This document shows, piece after piece, positions 23,174-36,263 of a DNA stretch of 64,000 bases. Below the pieces are notes generated by a model that worked only from the letters and a program-made list of their open reading frames with translations, had not been told where the DNA came from and made no database searches. The position numbers were made by a program, and so were the translations under genes. Each line of letters starts with the position of its first letter. The stretch's first letter is position 1. Source of the stretch: Toxonevra muliebris (taxonomy: Eukaryota > Arthropoda > Insecta > Diptera > Pallopteridae); contig OY829326.1 in assembly GCA_963691655.1 (NCBI GenBank), positions 35,553,989-35,617,988 of the forward strand, written 5' to 3'.

Positions 23174-24764
23174 CCCTGTATTCGGTCGGACATTGTCATC
23201 AGAGAATCATAAGCGCAACGACAATTGGACGGACACATTTGTGTACAGTGGACGCGAAGACGGTAGAAGTTGTTAAAGCATCAACAGCATCAGTAGCAAC
23301 AGTATAATAAGCGTACAATGATCCCCTAGCGTCGCACTTGCTACTAATTAAAAACGCAAATGGATTTGTGATGTTGCAAGTTGTGGTTTTAAATTTTACT
23401 GCTGCCGCTGCAAAATTCACATTCATATGACGGCAAAAATATGACAAAAATATGATAATGCAAGTGAAAACAATACACGACGAATATAAAGTTACGGCAC
23501 TGTAGTTCCTGCTGACATCATGTAAAAAAATTTCAAAGAAATTTTTGTTATAATTCCGTTGTGGCGATGTTAGATATGTGTGTATGTGTATGTGACTATG
23601 GTTTACTGTTGACACTTGTTCATGGGCGGCATATATACAAACATATATATAGTACTTATGTAGGTTCAATTATAGTGCCACAAAAATTCACTTTATAGGA
23701 AACATATTAAATATTTAATTTCTTCAAAGTATGTACCCTAATTTCTGCAGATTTGTACAATTTTCAATTCCCTGTTTTAGAATTGTTAAATATTTGTAAT
23801 TGTGATAATTGTGGCTCACTGAATGAGAATTTAAGCTTGAACCCGAAAACTTGAAACCAAAAAAAAAAAAATCATTCGTCCTATTAAATTATCTGGCGGA
23901 TGGTATAAAAAAAGAAAAAAGTTTCAAATAGTATTTTTGTTTAATTACTAACGTTTAAATAAAATAATTTATTTTTTTTCTTTAAACATTATAATTAACT
24001 TTATTGAATTGAAAATAGTACGTTGATGCTTTTTGGCGCTTTGGATTCGCGTATGTTACTATAAGGGTGATAGTAAAGAGACTTAGAGAGACTGAATAAG
24101 GGGGCGGCTTTTATAGCCGTTGCCACAATAAAATAGTAAGCTTAGAACTATGCGGATAAAAGCTTATAATTAACATATTTAGTACAAGTACTAGATTTGA
24201 ATAATTTTGTATGTAATAGAACAGTATAAATGTATGTAGAATTTGAAAGTAATTTAAAATATGCTTGACGCATGGACAAGGTTAACATAAGCAAACATAA
24301 CAGCGATAGAAAAACATAAGAAAATGCATTAGTTGGAACTCGATCCAACAATTTTCAAAAGTTTTTTTTATGTATTTATTTAACAAAGTTATTCCGAAAT
24401 AAGTATAGCCTGCCCATTAAGCGAACGCACAGTGATTTGATCTTATACAACGACGGGATAAAATTAGAATTTCGATGGAATTTCTCATGTCAGTAAATTT
24501 TGGCTTGCTTAACTCAAATCTGAAGTCAGTTTTAATTAACCTATTTTGGTCTCGCCACAAACTAAGCTTAAAGTTAAAATTTTTATTGGAATCTTTTAAT
24601 TTTGAAAGAAAAGTGATGTTAATGAATGCAACTTTTGACTTTTTACACTTTTATTGCATACTTTTAGGGTTAACAAAAAAGTTTAATCTCATTTTGAGTT
24701 GAAAAAACCTACTTTAAAATTGAATTATTCCTAAAATATAAAAAAAATATGGAAAAAGTTTACG
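22689..24764. other. No gene recognised
   Basis: AT-rich sequence. A (TTAC)n microsatellite of about 8 units lies at 23141-23173. Frames around 23005-23669 are produced by that repeat and neighbouring AT-rich DNA. Confidence 0.5.
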
Positions 24765-25220
24765 ATAACACGCCAGCGAAATTATGATTCCTCTTGTCAT
24801 TACGAACAAAAAAAAGTTCTTGCACGTCATAGGTCTAAAATGAATTTAGAGGCTACGGAATTTGATTTTTATGGAAAATGTTCGTTTTATAGAGAACTTT
24901 CAAGGCATTTGGAATTTTTGTAATCACGCAGTGCAACAGTAAATTGCAAACGTCGAATGGATAATTTTTTTATGATAATTTGGGGTCGCTGATTCTAACC
25001 CTGTACTCAGATATTCTCTGTCACGTCTGAGATCCCCGCTATGGGGGCCAAAACCCATAATTTTAGTATACGTGGGACCAATATAAAATTGTTTTTATTT
25101 TACTTTGTACATGTCTCATAGCTAAGAGAAAGTTGTTTATTACTTATGTACAAGGGAGCAAAAAATTACTAAGACAGGAAAACTCCACCGACCCCCTTAC
25201 CCGCAGTTTTTTTCTTTTTT
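24765..25220 (+). mobile_element. Fragment of the 58.3 kb hAT-like family
   Basis: Colinear with the reverse complement of 59330-59750: GAAATTATGATTCCTCTTGT, CATTACGAACAAAAA, AGGTCTAAAATGAATTT, then GAGATCCCCG(C/G)TATGG(G/C)GGCC and TTTGTACATGTCTCATAGCTAAGA. The outermost terminal bases of the family are missing, so this copy is truncated. Confidence 0.75.
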
Positions 25221-27768
25221 TTCAGCGCTTTCAGTTTTTCCTCCTGTTGATTTTAAATTTTATTATATATGAAAAGTTTCACACGAGGGCTTAATGTACC
25301 ACCACTTAATGTACAAAACAAAAATTTTATAATGCCGTGGTTTGCTAGCATTATAACTACATTTTGTTTACACATTTATCGAAAACTAAATTGTTTATTA
25401 CTTACCATTTTGTATAATTTTTAAACAATATTTTAGAAATGTTTAATTTTAATTCTATCTTCATGGAAGCCGAATGCAAAATCTGTCTATCAAACAACGG
25501 CTGCCAAACGTCTGAGTTTATGTCAGCTGATCTTGACATTTAACACATTGCCATAGAACGCATGAAATGACACTGCGAGAGAGCTTTCAGCGACTTCTCT
25601 GCTTGGCATTTTGTACCAACCATACCTCTCAACCGACAAAACCACTGTCTCGTTAGAAAATTGTCAATTTTTTCAAGATCAACTGCACTATTACAAATTT
25701 ACGCAAAATAATTCAAGTGGCACATATTAGCAGTTGCGTGGAAAAGTGGTGTAAGTCAAAATCAGAGTTTTGAAAATACATTGGTTTTGTAGAAGTGCTG
25801 TACAAAACATGATTCGTATGAAATTTATTTTCTCCATGTACAGACAAATTTATAGAACGCATGTTCAACTTAGACGTACATTACTTTTATAGAAAACTAA
25901 ATGAGGTCAAAATTATTGCCTGAAGGTGAAAATACAAATAATAAAAACAATTGACTTAAACCACTTTCCCACGCAACGGCTAACGGCTCATTTTTAGTAA
26001 AATATTAGTAGTAATCTTGGCGTAGTTATCAGCTTGAAGGGATGTGGAGCACATTTCTAAACTTCCGGAGAAGTTCTTTGAGGGAGTCAAAAAAAAAAAA
26101 AAAAAAAAAAATGTGAAAGATTTAATTTAATGGCAGGATCTTGATGAAATTTAGAAAACTGTAAACAAATCTTGAAAAAATTACTTGCGTTGCAAAATTT
26201 TTGAATTTTAATTGAAAGACTTATTGTGCATGTCTTTTTTTTTTAATTAATAATTGACCAAACACTTTTAGGGGAAAATAGCTCATTTAATGCACAAAAA
26301 TTATGCTTCCATTTAACAAATAATTTTTTTCCGTCGTCGGAGTACTGTGCGATGCATTTAGACTGCCAGAACGAACGAAATAATCTTCATTGGTTCGGAC
26401 GCGCATTCATCCGTTCTCGTCCTCCTTCCCCCCTAGGGTCTAAAAAGTCAAAATTGTTTGATATCTCGTAAACTGCATGAAAAATACAAGCCCTGCTTTT
26501 CATTAGAATCCCAGCGGACCCACTTACCCGCCCACCCGACCGAGGGGCACATCCGCAAAGCGAACGGATCGGTGACCGAAACAGAAACAGTCTGGACTGC
26601 CTGTGTAACGCAACTCGTGAATGGGTGAAGTAATATATCCCAATGGTTTTGAAACAGCTACAGATTAGAATCATCAGCTGTTTAATCATTTAAGGAATTT
26701 AAAATTGCTTGTTTTATAGAAAATTGTTGTTGTTGAAATCATTGCATATGCAGCGTAATGGATCATTTTGGGCATAGTTAGATCGGCAATTACCCAATTT
26801 AATCAATATAGGCTACCTTGAACAACGATTTGGGATATTTAAGTCAATTTTATTTATATGATAAGTTATAAAACGTACATAATTTTCACAATTTTTTAGT
26901 GGATTTAAAAAAAAATGTTCTTAAAAGTGATTAGAACTTTCCAATATTTTCGAATGCAAATATCTTTAGCTATTGAATTTTGAATGCAAATGTAGTAAAA
27001 CTGCTGTTGTGGCACCAATATACTTTTTGGTTTCAAATTGTACCAATAAAGTACAATTGTACCAAAAAAGTACAATTGCACCAAAAATATTATCACTGTG
27101 CAGTGCTGCTGTTATTGTGGCATTTACACCGGGTAAGCGGGCAAGACAGCTTCTGATGTTTGTTAGACGCCAATGTTCGGCCTGTGTAAATGCATAAATT
27201 AATGAAAATTTAGTTAGCCACAATTTCTACGCGAAAGAGTCTTTATACGCTCGGACGGTCTCAATGCAGCCTAAAGTACCTTGAAGACCAAAAAATCGGA
27301 AAAAAGTACAATCGTACCTAAAATATCACCACTTATCTAAATACATACAATAATTTTCTCATTTTTTTTTTGTTAAAAAATCTCTTTTTTTTATTTTGTT
27401 CTTATGTTAGTTTTAGTTGTTGCTTTATAGTATTTTTTATACGATAGGTTGTTTCTTTTTTTTCTTAGTGCTTTAGTTGTTATATAGTAATTGCTGTTGA
27501 TTTTCATGCACATCTTAATGCTGAAAATACAGAACTACAACAACTCATACAAATTAAAAACAAAACAAAAATTTTACTCATTTTCAGCATATTCCATTTC
27601 AACACAGCATTGCACCATATAAAGTTGTCGATTCACTCCAATGTAAAATGTCGCTTATAGGTATTTGCTAATGCGCACTCTAAGATGTTTATACATAAAA
27701 AAAAGAATAAGAGATATAATGGACAAGGCAAAATTTTGGCTAAAAAAAAATAATAATTAAAACTGGCC
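25221..27768. other. No gene recognised; one GC-rich island
   Basis: Mostly AT-rich. The segment 26385-26600 is clearly more GC-rich than its surroundings and opens a 100-codon minus frame, but the translation has no motif and the plus strand resembles the (CTTACCCGCCC) part of the hAT-like family. At 27040-27090 the unit TACCAAWAAAGTACAATTG occurs in short direct repeats, with a relative at 27300, so a MITE is likely there too. Confidence 0.45.
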
Positions 27769-27772
27769 TTAA

Positions 27773-30228
27773 CCCTTTGAAGATCAATGGGACACCAGTG
27801 ACCCTTTTACCTTCGAATTTTTCATGGAAAAACTACGGAATCGATTTTCCTCAATAAGGAATCATTCAATAGGGAATGAATGTGGCTTTAAGAAAGTATC
27901 TAATTTTCAAGGGTAGATTAATCCTTTTGCCTACCAGATCACCAGAAAGTCGAAAAATCTTAACTTTTTCTTCCCCTTCTTCTTGCGCCCAATAATTTAG
28001 GGGTGGGTGGAGATACAGGTCTGAAATTTTGGGAGAAGTTGCGGGCAACCTTTGTCTTTTCAACAAAAGATTAAAGAAAAAGACATTACACTTCGATCAC
28101 CCATGCAACCACCTAATTTGATGGGATCTCTATGTCCCACTGGTCGTCAACGCTAAAAATCCATGACTTATTCTAATTTTGTGAATATGTTGATTTATTT
28201 GGAAAAAATTTATTTATTTACATCAGACAGAGTAGCAACCTCCGCAAGTTTGAATCGTCCCGTTAAGGTCCCTCTCTTACAACTTCTGAGGATGATATCT
28301 TGCTGTTGGTGACAAGTGGACATTTGAGTAGCGGAATGCCAATACAGATATAGAAAATGGATCATTTGACATAGAGATTTTGTTTTAAACAATGTACGCA
28401 TTTTGCACACTTAAACCAAAGAGATTGTAAATTTCGATTGAAAGTATTAAATTACTGATCATGAACAATAATTCAATAATTATTTTATTTAGATTTTAGG
28501 TTATCAAAAATATACGCGGGCTCACTTCTATAATTTCTCTTTGGCGGTCATTTTAAAATATCTTACATTTAGAGGTTGGCAATACTGCAAAAAGGACATT
28601 GATAACTACAGGAATGCATTTGAATAAATTTATACAACAAGGTCGTAGGAAGGACGCAGGTAGAATTTGGTCTTTGATTTGCGATCGTGTTTGTAGGAAG
28701 ACTGAAATAAAATAACGAACTCAAAAACAGTTTCATTTTCGGGGAAGAATGACCATTGACCAACCTTTTTCTGATCCATGAGACACACTCCGCCGATACC
28801 TTTATTGTAGTGTGTGATCACACGTGGACATTTGACAACAATTATTGCGGCGGAGCCAGCTTGGCGTCCCCATGAAATCGGTTTATCATTCATATTCTGC
28901 TTCATGATGTTATGTCCTTTGAATTTGACCATATGTTCATCGATGGACTGGCACTTGGTCTCGCTCATCGCATCCGCGAATGCTTCGTTCATATGAACGA
29001 TTATTGGCCGAATTTTAAACGTTCGATCGTGCTATGAATCATTTTGGGATGGCTGTTCAGCATTGTTAGCAAAATGTAAACAAGAGCGAATTTCTTCGAA
29101 TCTCTTTCGGCTCGTTGCATTCGAAACGAGTGGCACTGAGAAAATGGACAACGTCGACCATCAAAGTTTAGTTTCTGACAGACTATGAATTGCCATGCAC
29201 AAAATAATGCCAAAATACGTCCGCAATTTAGCTAAAGAAATCGAGAAAACAATGTCTTTTTGCTTAGCGTATATTTGCGACTGTTGCTGTACCAATTTTA
29301 GCATCGCACCTAAGTTGTAAACTGCACTGAACACGGCACATTGCTGTCGGGTGCGGTAGCTGGTAACAAAATTTTTTCTTAATCGAAATCTTGATCGGTG
29401 AACGTTGGTAGAGTGTAATCGTCCTTCGGTTTTTCCATTTGAAAATTACCAGCTCAGATGTTGGTGGCTTCTTGCGTGCGACTTCCGCTAGCGTTGGTGG
29501 TTTCTCGCGCGTATCAGCGCCAGTCGACGGTTATTCATTCATTCACATCATCTATTCCGATTTCTGTTCTGGGCTGTAGTACGGCAGTGTCCTCTTCAAG
29601 AAAAAAATATCTTCGTCATCCAATTCGAATGCACGTTCATCGTAATCACTATCCTCGGCATTCATCAATTGAACAATTCCTTCCTCTATAAGATCGAAAC
29701 GGCGTGAATTGTGCGACTGCACAAGTGAAACGATAACAATATTTTGAAAGCACGATCAAAAAGGCAAGAATATCACGAGAACTCGAGAAAATGCCACAAA
29801 AATCGATAAACAATAATACTTTTCACTACTATCGATACGCTTGCGTGTCACCTACTTTTTTTTCCCCGCCAAAAAGGACAACACATGTGCATTCATTTTT
29901 GAATACATTAATTTCTATGGCAATAAAGACATGTAAGCTCTGCACTACAGCGCTGCAAGTAGCCATCAATTGCTGGCAGCATGCAAAATCAAATCAATTT
30001 CCCTGTCAAAAAATGTTTAAAATATTATTTCAAAATAAAAAAAAATGGAGAACAGTTTTTTACCGTTGACGACCATTGGGACGTATAGGTCCCGCGATTT
30101 TTCACACCTTTGCAAATAAAATAAATTTTTTTTCGTAACACTTTTGTGTACTAAATCGGGGTCGCTGAACATGAATCCGGTGTCAGAATTAGGAATTTCC
30201 CAGCGGTTCAGGAGCGGTCGTCAATGGG
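27773..30228 (-). mobile_element. Decayed full-length piggyBac-type element
   Basis: A 2,456-bp element flanked by TTAA (27769-27772 and 30229-30232). Termini: CCCTTTGAAGATCAATGGGA (left) and CCCATTGACGACCGCTCC (right, reverse complement); TTGA(A/C)GA(T/C)C is shared. An internal copy of the end motif, GTTGACGACCATTGGGAC, lies at 30064-30081. Length and TTAA duplication match piggyBac. The transposase is on the minus strand and is broken (next entry). Confidence 0.9.
28627..29720 (-). pseudogene. piggyBac transposase pseudogene
   Basis: Minus-strand fragments in family order. An acidic N-terminus (EEGIVQLMNAEDSDYDERAF, about 29690-29630) is followed by LRTYFGIILCMAIHSLS near 29200. SETKCQSIDEHMVKFKGHN then IMKQ.M.DKPISWG (28970-28890) form the conserved block around the second and third catalytic Asp. 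After an internal deletion come CPRVITHYNKGIGGVCLMDQ and KSKTKFYLRPSYDLVV (28830-28635). The deletion between PISWG and the HYNKGIGGV block, plus several frameshifts and stops, removes most of the catalytic core. The C-terminal Cys-rich domain is not visible. It is inactive. Confidence 0.85.
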
Positions 30229-30309
30229 TTAAGACCAAATACAAAGGTTCTTTTACAATTTGTAGCCATTTCCAAAATAACACATTTATGTTAGCGATTT
30301 TTTTAAAAT

Positions 30310-32310
30310 TTATTTACCAGTTATCACAAGTGTACAGCGACCTTTAACAGATAATGGAGATTTTAGCCTCCATTTATTAGCAATCACATCGTATTCCTCC
30401 ACCGTGGAATCTTCCATGCCACCTGCAGCAATCAAACAATTATTAAATGCAATGTAACCAGGATTGAAGCGTGGACTGTGAAATGAGTGCATCTGAAAGT
30501 CAAACAAAATAATTAAATCAATTTTCATTCCATTCATTGTGCCAATTTTACTATCATGGTCCAAGTATTTGTCATAGGGTCATATCGCTCTACAGTTTTA
30601 CTCTGTTCGCTTCCAACTACATAGAGGCATTCATGAAGAACAGCAACCTGAATCATTTAAATAAGTGAATTTAAAAAATGTATGCAAAGTTTTGATTATG
30701 CATATTTGTTACCCCAGGGCAAACTCGAGACTCATTCATGCATGCTATCATTGTCCATGAATTTCTGGCTGGATTATACGACTCTATTGTACTTTCACCA
30801 CCACCAACCACATATATACAGTCGTTAAAAGCAGTCGTCGAGTACCAAGTTCTCTCCAAAGTCATGGGCGCCATATCGGTCCAAAGACCTGTCGTGTTAT
30901 CCCATCTACATTTACAAGATTCATGTTCTGTTAAATATCATTAAATATTAAATATTTTCGCAAAATACCGTTCTAAGCTTATTAACGCATTTCTACCATC
31001 TTGGCCGCCGACGGCATAGAGATATTTGCCCAACACTACCAGAGATGGTGCCATACGGCATTTTCCCATAGGATTCAGTTTCTTTGAAATCAACGTTTTG
31101 ATATTCAAGCTTGTAACTGTATTAACAGTTTTATGAATATAATTTTCTAATATTCCTCCAGCAATAATCAACTCATCATCCATTATGGCAACACCGAAGA
31201 ACGTTCTTCCATCTTTAATTTTGTTCCAAAGCTTCCATTCTTCAGTTTTTTGGGCATATTTCTGAACTAGAATGCTCCCATTCTAATCAAACAAATAAAT
31301 ATTTATTTTATTTCAATCTTTTAATCTTTGAAAATGATTTTCATCTCACAGTCCCATCCGTCATTACCGCCAGCAATGTCTTGCCCACATTCTTGCGTGG
31401 AATTGCAGCAAGCTGCTCATCCGCTGTGACATACCATGTTATAACTTCTTTAAGCAATTTCTCATCGTTAATTGTTTTCAAAATCGTCTGCTTTTGATTT
31501 TTGATAAAATAAGGCGACAGAAACGGCACTCGCACCAGTGGCAGCAATTCACGAATGAATTTCATACGTTCAGCTTTATTGTGCTGTAGCCATTCAATTA
31601 TTCCCTCAAAAATAGTTTCTTCCTCGTTAACGCAGAGATTATCGCAAGCAAGTAAACTCCGCAATTGCTTGTCATCCAGTTTTAAAAATTCCTCACCCAT
31701 ACTTACCTAAATTAAAAAAATATTTTAAGCTTCTCAACAAAAGATTGTTCCGAAACTCACATCCTTAAAGTTATCACAAGCGCATGCTTTAGCTACTTGC
31801 ATTAGGTTCGTGGAACCATGTAACTCTGCAATAGCCCAAATGCCCAAGCAATTTGAAGAATCCATTTTTAGCTCCAAAATTTTGTGACATGCGTCAACCA
31901 CGTCTGTCAGTAGAAAACGATGCGCTGCTACCATAAGTGTTTCTATGTTGTCCTCGGTTAACTCTATCTCTCCTGTATATATATATATTTAATTATATTG
32001 ATCAAATCGCCTCCATTAACTTCACTCAAGCTAATCTCCGTCTGCTTTGTCTCACTCAGATTACTTGAGAACATCCCATGGAAGTACTCGCAGCGTGCAG
32101 ATAGTATAAATCGATGAGCTGGCACTCTATTTACAAGAGGACAAACATAGTATTAAAGTTCTCAATAATAAATAAGTTTTGTAATTTCCTTTACTTTGTT
32201 CCGTCGTTCCTTGCTATCAGTACGATATCAGTAAATTTGTTATCCTGCTGCATTTCGTATAAAGTATTTAAGGTCTTTTGCGATTCCTCAGTGTTATCCA
32301 CATCCACCAT
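30310..32310 (-). CDS. Kelch-like (BTB-BACK-Kelch) protein, 7 coding exons, one frameshift
   Basis: Predicted coding exons (minus strand): 32310-32195, 32126-31761, 31706-31350, 31282-30969, 30905-30713, 30647-30552 and 30492-30310, all with GT-AG introns of about 45-70 nt; about 540 residues. Kelch-like proteins are substrate adaptors of Cullin-3 ubiquitin ligases. BTB: exons 1-2 (NKFTDIVLIA, VPAHRFILSARCEYFHGMFS). BACK: exons 2-3 (NCLGIWAIAELHG, IIEWLQHN, RFP/VPFLSP-type motif). Kelch repeats: exons 4-7 (ELIIAGG, YLYAVGGQDG, CIYVVGGGES, ERYDPMTNTW). Oddity: a TA run at 31975-31987 has one TA too many relative to the plus paralog, shifting the frame inside the BTB. A 5' UTR intron acceptor is inferred at 32343-32344. 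The same donor, acceptor and phase positions are found in the 42.9 kb copy. The specific ortholog is not identified. Confidence 0.82.
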
Positions 32311-32344
32311 GATTTGTTTTTTGCACAACGTTTTCGTAATAACT

Positions 32345-35300
32345 AAAATTAAGTTAATTTTTCAATTAATTTACATTCAGGATATAAATTTTTAGAAAAG
32401 TATTTTATGTTTGGTGATTTATTTTATAAATCTCTCTTTTTTTACAACTTGAAATTCCCATACAAACGTAGAATAAGCAAATGGCACCGTGGAAAAATTA
32501 TACAACGATTCGATCTGAACCACTTTACCTAAGAGAGTATGAATAAATTCTCAACAACTTTCGAGATATGACCACTACAAAAAATAATAGAATTTAAAAA
32601 AAAAATTTCAAAATTCGCCTGATCACAAAAATAAACCCTATATCCTCTCTCTGCAATTCTTATTTTGGAGATTTTTGGTACAAATATCACCATAAATTTT
32701 CAGTTTGGTGAACCAGGAGAAATTTCAGATACTCATTCACTGATTTTAGTCAGCTCACCACTCCGCATGAAAAATTATGTAGATCACGGCGGTGTGGATC
32801 AAAACCAATATGCCCTAAATATTTAGAGAATAAAAATCAGTGCTAAAAACGTAATAATGAAATTATTATTTTTTTTTTTTTTTTGACTTAAACAAATTGA
32901 AGAAAAAACTGAGTTGGTTTCGCTTTGATTGAAGTGAAATAAAACAGGAACGGTTTGGTTCATGTTCGGTTGGAGTTACTCAAATTGCGAATAATTCAGT
33001 TTCAACCGGTTTCCATCCCCATTTTATAAATTATTTTTGAATAAAAGCTTCTCTATTGTAAATAACAAATAATCAGAATATTGTATTTGTGAGTTTTTGA
33101 ATTGAAAATAAAATTAATAAGATTGTCTAATCACTTTTTGGAGGTTAATTTCAAACTCTCCATTTTATTTGGAAGTTCCAGATATTTTTTTTTAATTTTT
33201 GTGTTAAATTTTTTATCAGTTTGCCAGAGCTGAAAGAATCATTTTGTAATATACAGCAAAATTGGAAAATGATAGAAAATGTGTGAATAATATTCTAGTA
33301 ACTACCAAAAGACGTTTTGGAAATCACAAAAGCCTACTTGTTATTTTTTCTGAGATTTTGTGAAAAAATTCAATCTTTTTTGCCTCTTTTTGCCAGAGCT
33401 GAAAAGAGGAGTTTTGAGAGCATATACCCAAATCTGATTTCAGATATTTTGTCATTTTCGCTCCGGCCTAGTGTGCATCCTTAATATCGCTTAAAAAGTA
33501 CTTGCCTAATGTTTTCTACTCTGATAACACTAGTTTACACTAAAAATGTGCATTTTATGTGAGATGGCTTTTGTTATGAATTTTCTCCCTCTGAATTCAA
33601 AAATCAAGGTTCAAATTTTTTTTTATGGAACAGTTTTTTATACGATTTTTTGAACTTTTTCACAACAGAAACCATATCTCGAGCTAGAAATATCCTTTAT
33701 TGATACCAAATGAAATGTTTGGAGATGGCAAACAAAAATATTTAAAAGATTTTTTAATTAGCTAAGCAATTCAAGATGTCGATGAAAATAGGCCACATTT
33801 TAAAAAAAATAAAATTTCCAGCTGATTCTGTTAAAAAGAAATAAATAAAAAAAGTATTGGCTTCTCTTCATGCATGTAAAGCTGAAACTTTCACGTAAAA
33901 AAAAAAAAAATAAGACAAACCAAAAGAAAATCGACTAAAAAATGAAAAAGTTATTACATAGTTTTTTGATTTTTCTTTCTTGTTAAGATAGAAAATATAA
34001 TTTTTCCACCGTTGCACATTAACCTTGCTACTATTCAATATTTTGTGGAGGCCTTAAACAAGAAAGACCAAGTATTCTTCTATTTGAGTTGAGAACAAAT
34101 TTCTCGCAGCTTTCTACAGCAAAAATCAAGGAAGGCATCTTCCATGGTCCACACATAAAAAGTTTCTCAAATGCACATATTTTCCAACAAATTTCTCACC
34201 CGTTGAAAAGGAGGACTGGAATTTTGCTGTTGCGTTTATTGAAAGTTGCAGTAACCACACGTTGCGATTATTGTTTGGTCTTTTTTTTTACGCAAAAGTT
34301 TTACGTTTTTCATTATTTTTCCGTGTCCACAGAATCAGCTGTGATTGAAATTAACATATTTTCATTGATATCTAGCTCGAGATGTGATTTTTAAAGTGTA
34401 AAAAAGTCGAAAAAATTTTGCCCTTGATTTACGAATTTAGCGGGAAACCCCCATAAAACAAAAAAAACAAACTACGCACGCAACGTAATATGTGAACGGC
34501 CCCCTATCTCGAAAAACAACAAACTTATTTCTTTTTTTTTTAAAAAAAAAAACAATGCACTGTTCACCCACGTTTTTTAAGAAACACACGCACCACAATT
34601 TCATAGATTAATAAACATACCAAAAACAATAAAAATATTTTGACCACACCAAATAGCAACTTCTTTCCACTGCTCCAACTCAACGAATGTATAAATGATT
34701 TGAGGAGACTTACACTTTTTAAATTTAAGATAAGAAAAGTATTAGTATGATTCAGAAAATTATTGTACAAAAATTATGAAATCAGTAGACTGATAAGCCT
34801 ACAAATTATAAAAAATACAGAGTACTCGACATAGCGAACACTTGACATTAAATAACGAATATTTGTGTGTTATATATTTTGTATAACGAATGCTTTCTTG
34901 TTGTCATACATTTCATTAAACTTTGTAGATTTTCGTATTTATTATTTGTACATACAATATAAGAGTAGACAGGGTGATTCAGTCCCTATGAGAAAAAGTG
35001 ATAAGGGAGACAGCCTTCCCTCCCCTCCGCAACTTATCTCGAGCTCGAGTAACGAAATTCCAATGTAAGTATAACATACAACCCGAAACATTATGCCATT
35101 CGTTATACTGCACCATCACTGTATATAGTGACAAACAGCTATTTATTTATATCAAATATGCATACAAGGTCAGGCGTTCTTAACCCTACGATGGGCACCT
35201 CTCTGGGTCGTGGTAAGATAACCAGCTGAGCCTAAGTAGTTCCACGTGAATAAAATGATAGTTACGGCTTATTATAGCATGTTATTGCACTGGTAGGTGT

Positions 35301-35376
35301 GCTGTTGGTATCGTACATGGTCTCCTACATTTGGTATCTGTTTCTACCATACACAGTTAGGGTTTTGGAAATGGCT
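32345..35376. other. AT-rich spacer with inverted repeats
   Basis: No gene. GCACCGTGGAAAAATTATA (32483-32501) is mirrored by TATAATTTTTCCACCGTTGC (33998-34017), suggesting a 1.5 kb element. Inside and across it a second imperfect pair occurs: CATATCTCGAGCTAGAAATA (33673-33692) against GATATCTAGCTCGAGATGTG (34367-34386), with further weak pairing inward (GACAAACC / GGTTTGTC-like tracts near 33915 and 34275). TTAACCCTACGATGGGCACC at 35190 resembles a piggyBac-type end. Confidence 0.45.
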
Positions 35377-35378
35377 TA

Positions 35379-36037
35379 TATAAAGGGTTTTCCATTAGGG
35401 ACATACAAATTTCGTATCTTTATATGAACGCAACTTTAAACTTTTTTAATAAACTGTCAATGTCAAAAGGTTAGTTAAAGTCAACATTTTAAGAGCACTT
35501 ACTCCAATTTTCGGTCATGTTACCGACAATGGAGAGCACTATCGTGTTATGTTGGAAGATTATTTGTGGCCAGAATTGGATGAACTTGACATCAACGATA
35601 TGTGGTTTCAACAAGACGGTGCCACTAGCGTCACAATCGATTTATTGAAAGGCAAATTCGGTGAACATGTTATCTCAAGGAATAGTCCGGTGGAATGGCC
35701 GCCTCGTTCATGCGATCTAACTCCATTGGATTTCTTTTTATGGGGCTATATCAAGTCACTGGTCTATGCCAATAAGCCAGCAGATTTAGACGAGCTCAAA
35801 GACAATATCAAACGCGAAATTGCCAACGTTCCGTTCGAAATGTGTACGAAAGTGGTGGCAAATTGGGTCCAAAGAATCGATCGCTGTAAACGGGCTTGTG
35901 GTGGTCATATGACCGAAATCGAATTTCATTCATAAAATGTAACTACACCCACAATACATTTGAACTCAATATCTCAAAAAACTCTGTGTTTTATTAATAG
36001 ATAAAATTGTTATGTTCTTAATGGAAAACCCTTCACA
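35379..36037 (+). mobile_element. Internally deleted Tc1/mariner-superfamily element
   Basis: A 659-bp element with imperfect inverted ends sharing AAGGGTTTTCCATTA (35383-35397; right end 36019-36033), and TA at 35377-35378 and 36038-36039. The plus strand keeps the C-terminal half of a transposase (about 35510-35935): GHVTDNGEHYRVMLEDYLWP, DMWFQQDGAT, then WPPRSCDLTPLDFFLWGY. The two visible catalytic acidic positions (QQD and PLD) are 37 residues apart. The N-terminal half, including the helix-turn-helix and first Asp, is deleted. Confidence 0.85.
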
Positions 36038-36263
36038 TAGGAAAGAAAAAAAATATATTTTTGTTATGTTTTTTGTAGACTATGGAAAATTAAAACTAGT
36101 TGTTAATTTTCAAAGTCTTGACTACTGTTCCATGTATGTGCTTCATTAAATAATGTGTAACTGGCTTAAAGAACGTGTATGTGTAGTCATCACAACAACA
36201 GTGAAGATATTTGGAATCAAATCTGTAATTCAGGATTATGATTTCAAATATTAGTAGCTTATA

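Noticed and set aside
26387..26689. 100-codon minus-strand frame in a GC-rich island
   Set aside because: No motif, and the plus strand shows similarity to the hAT-like repeat family.
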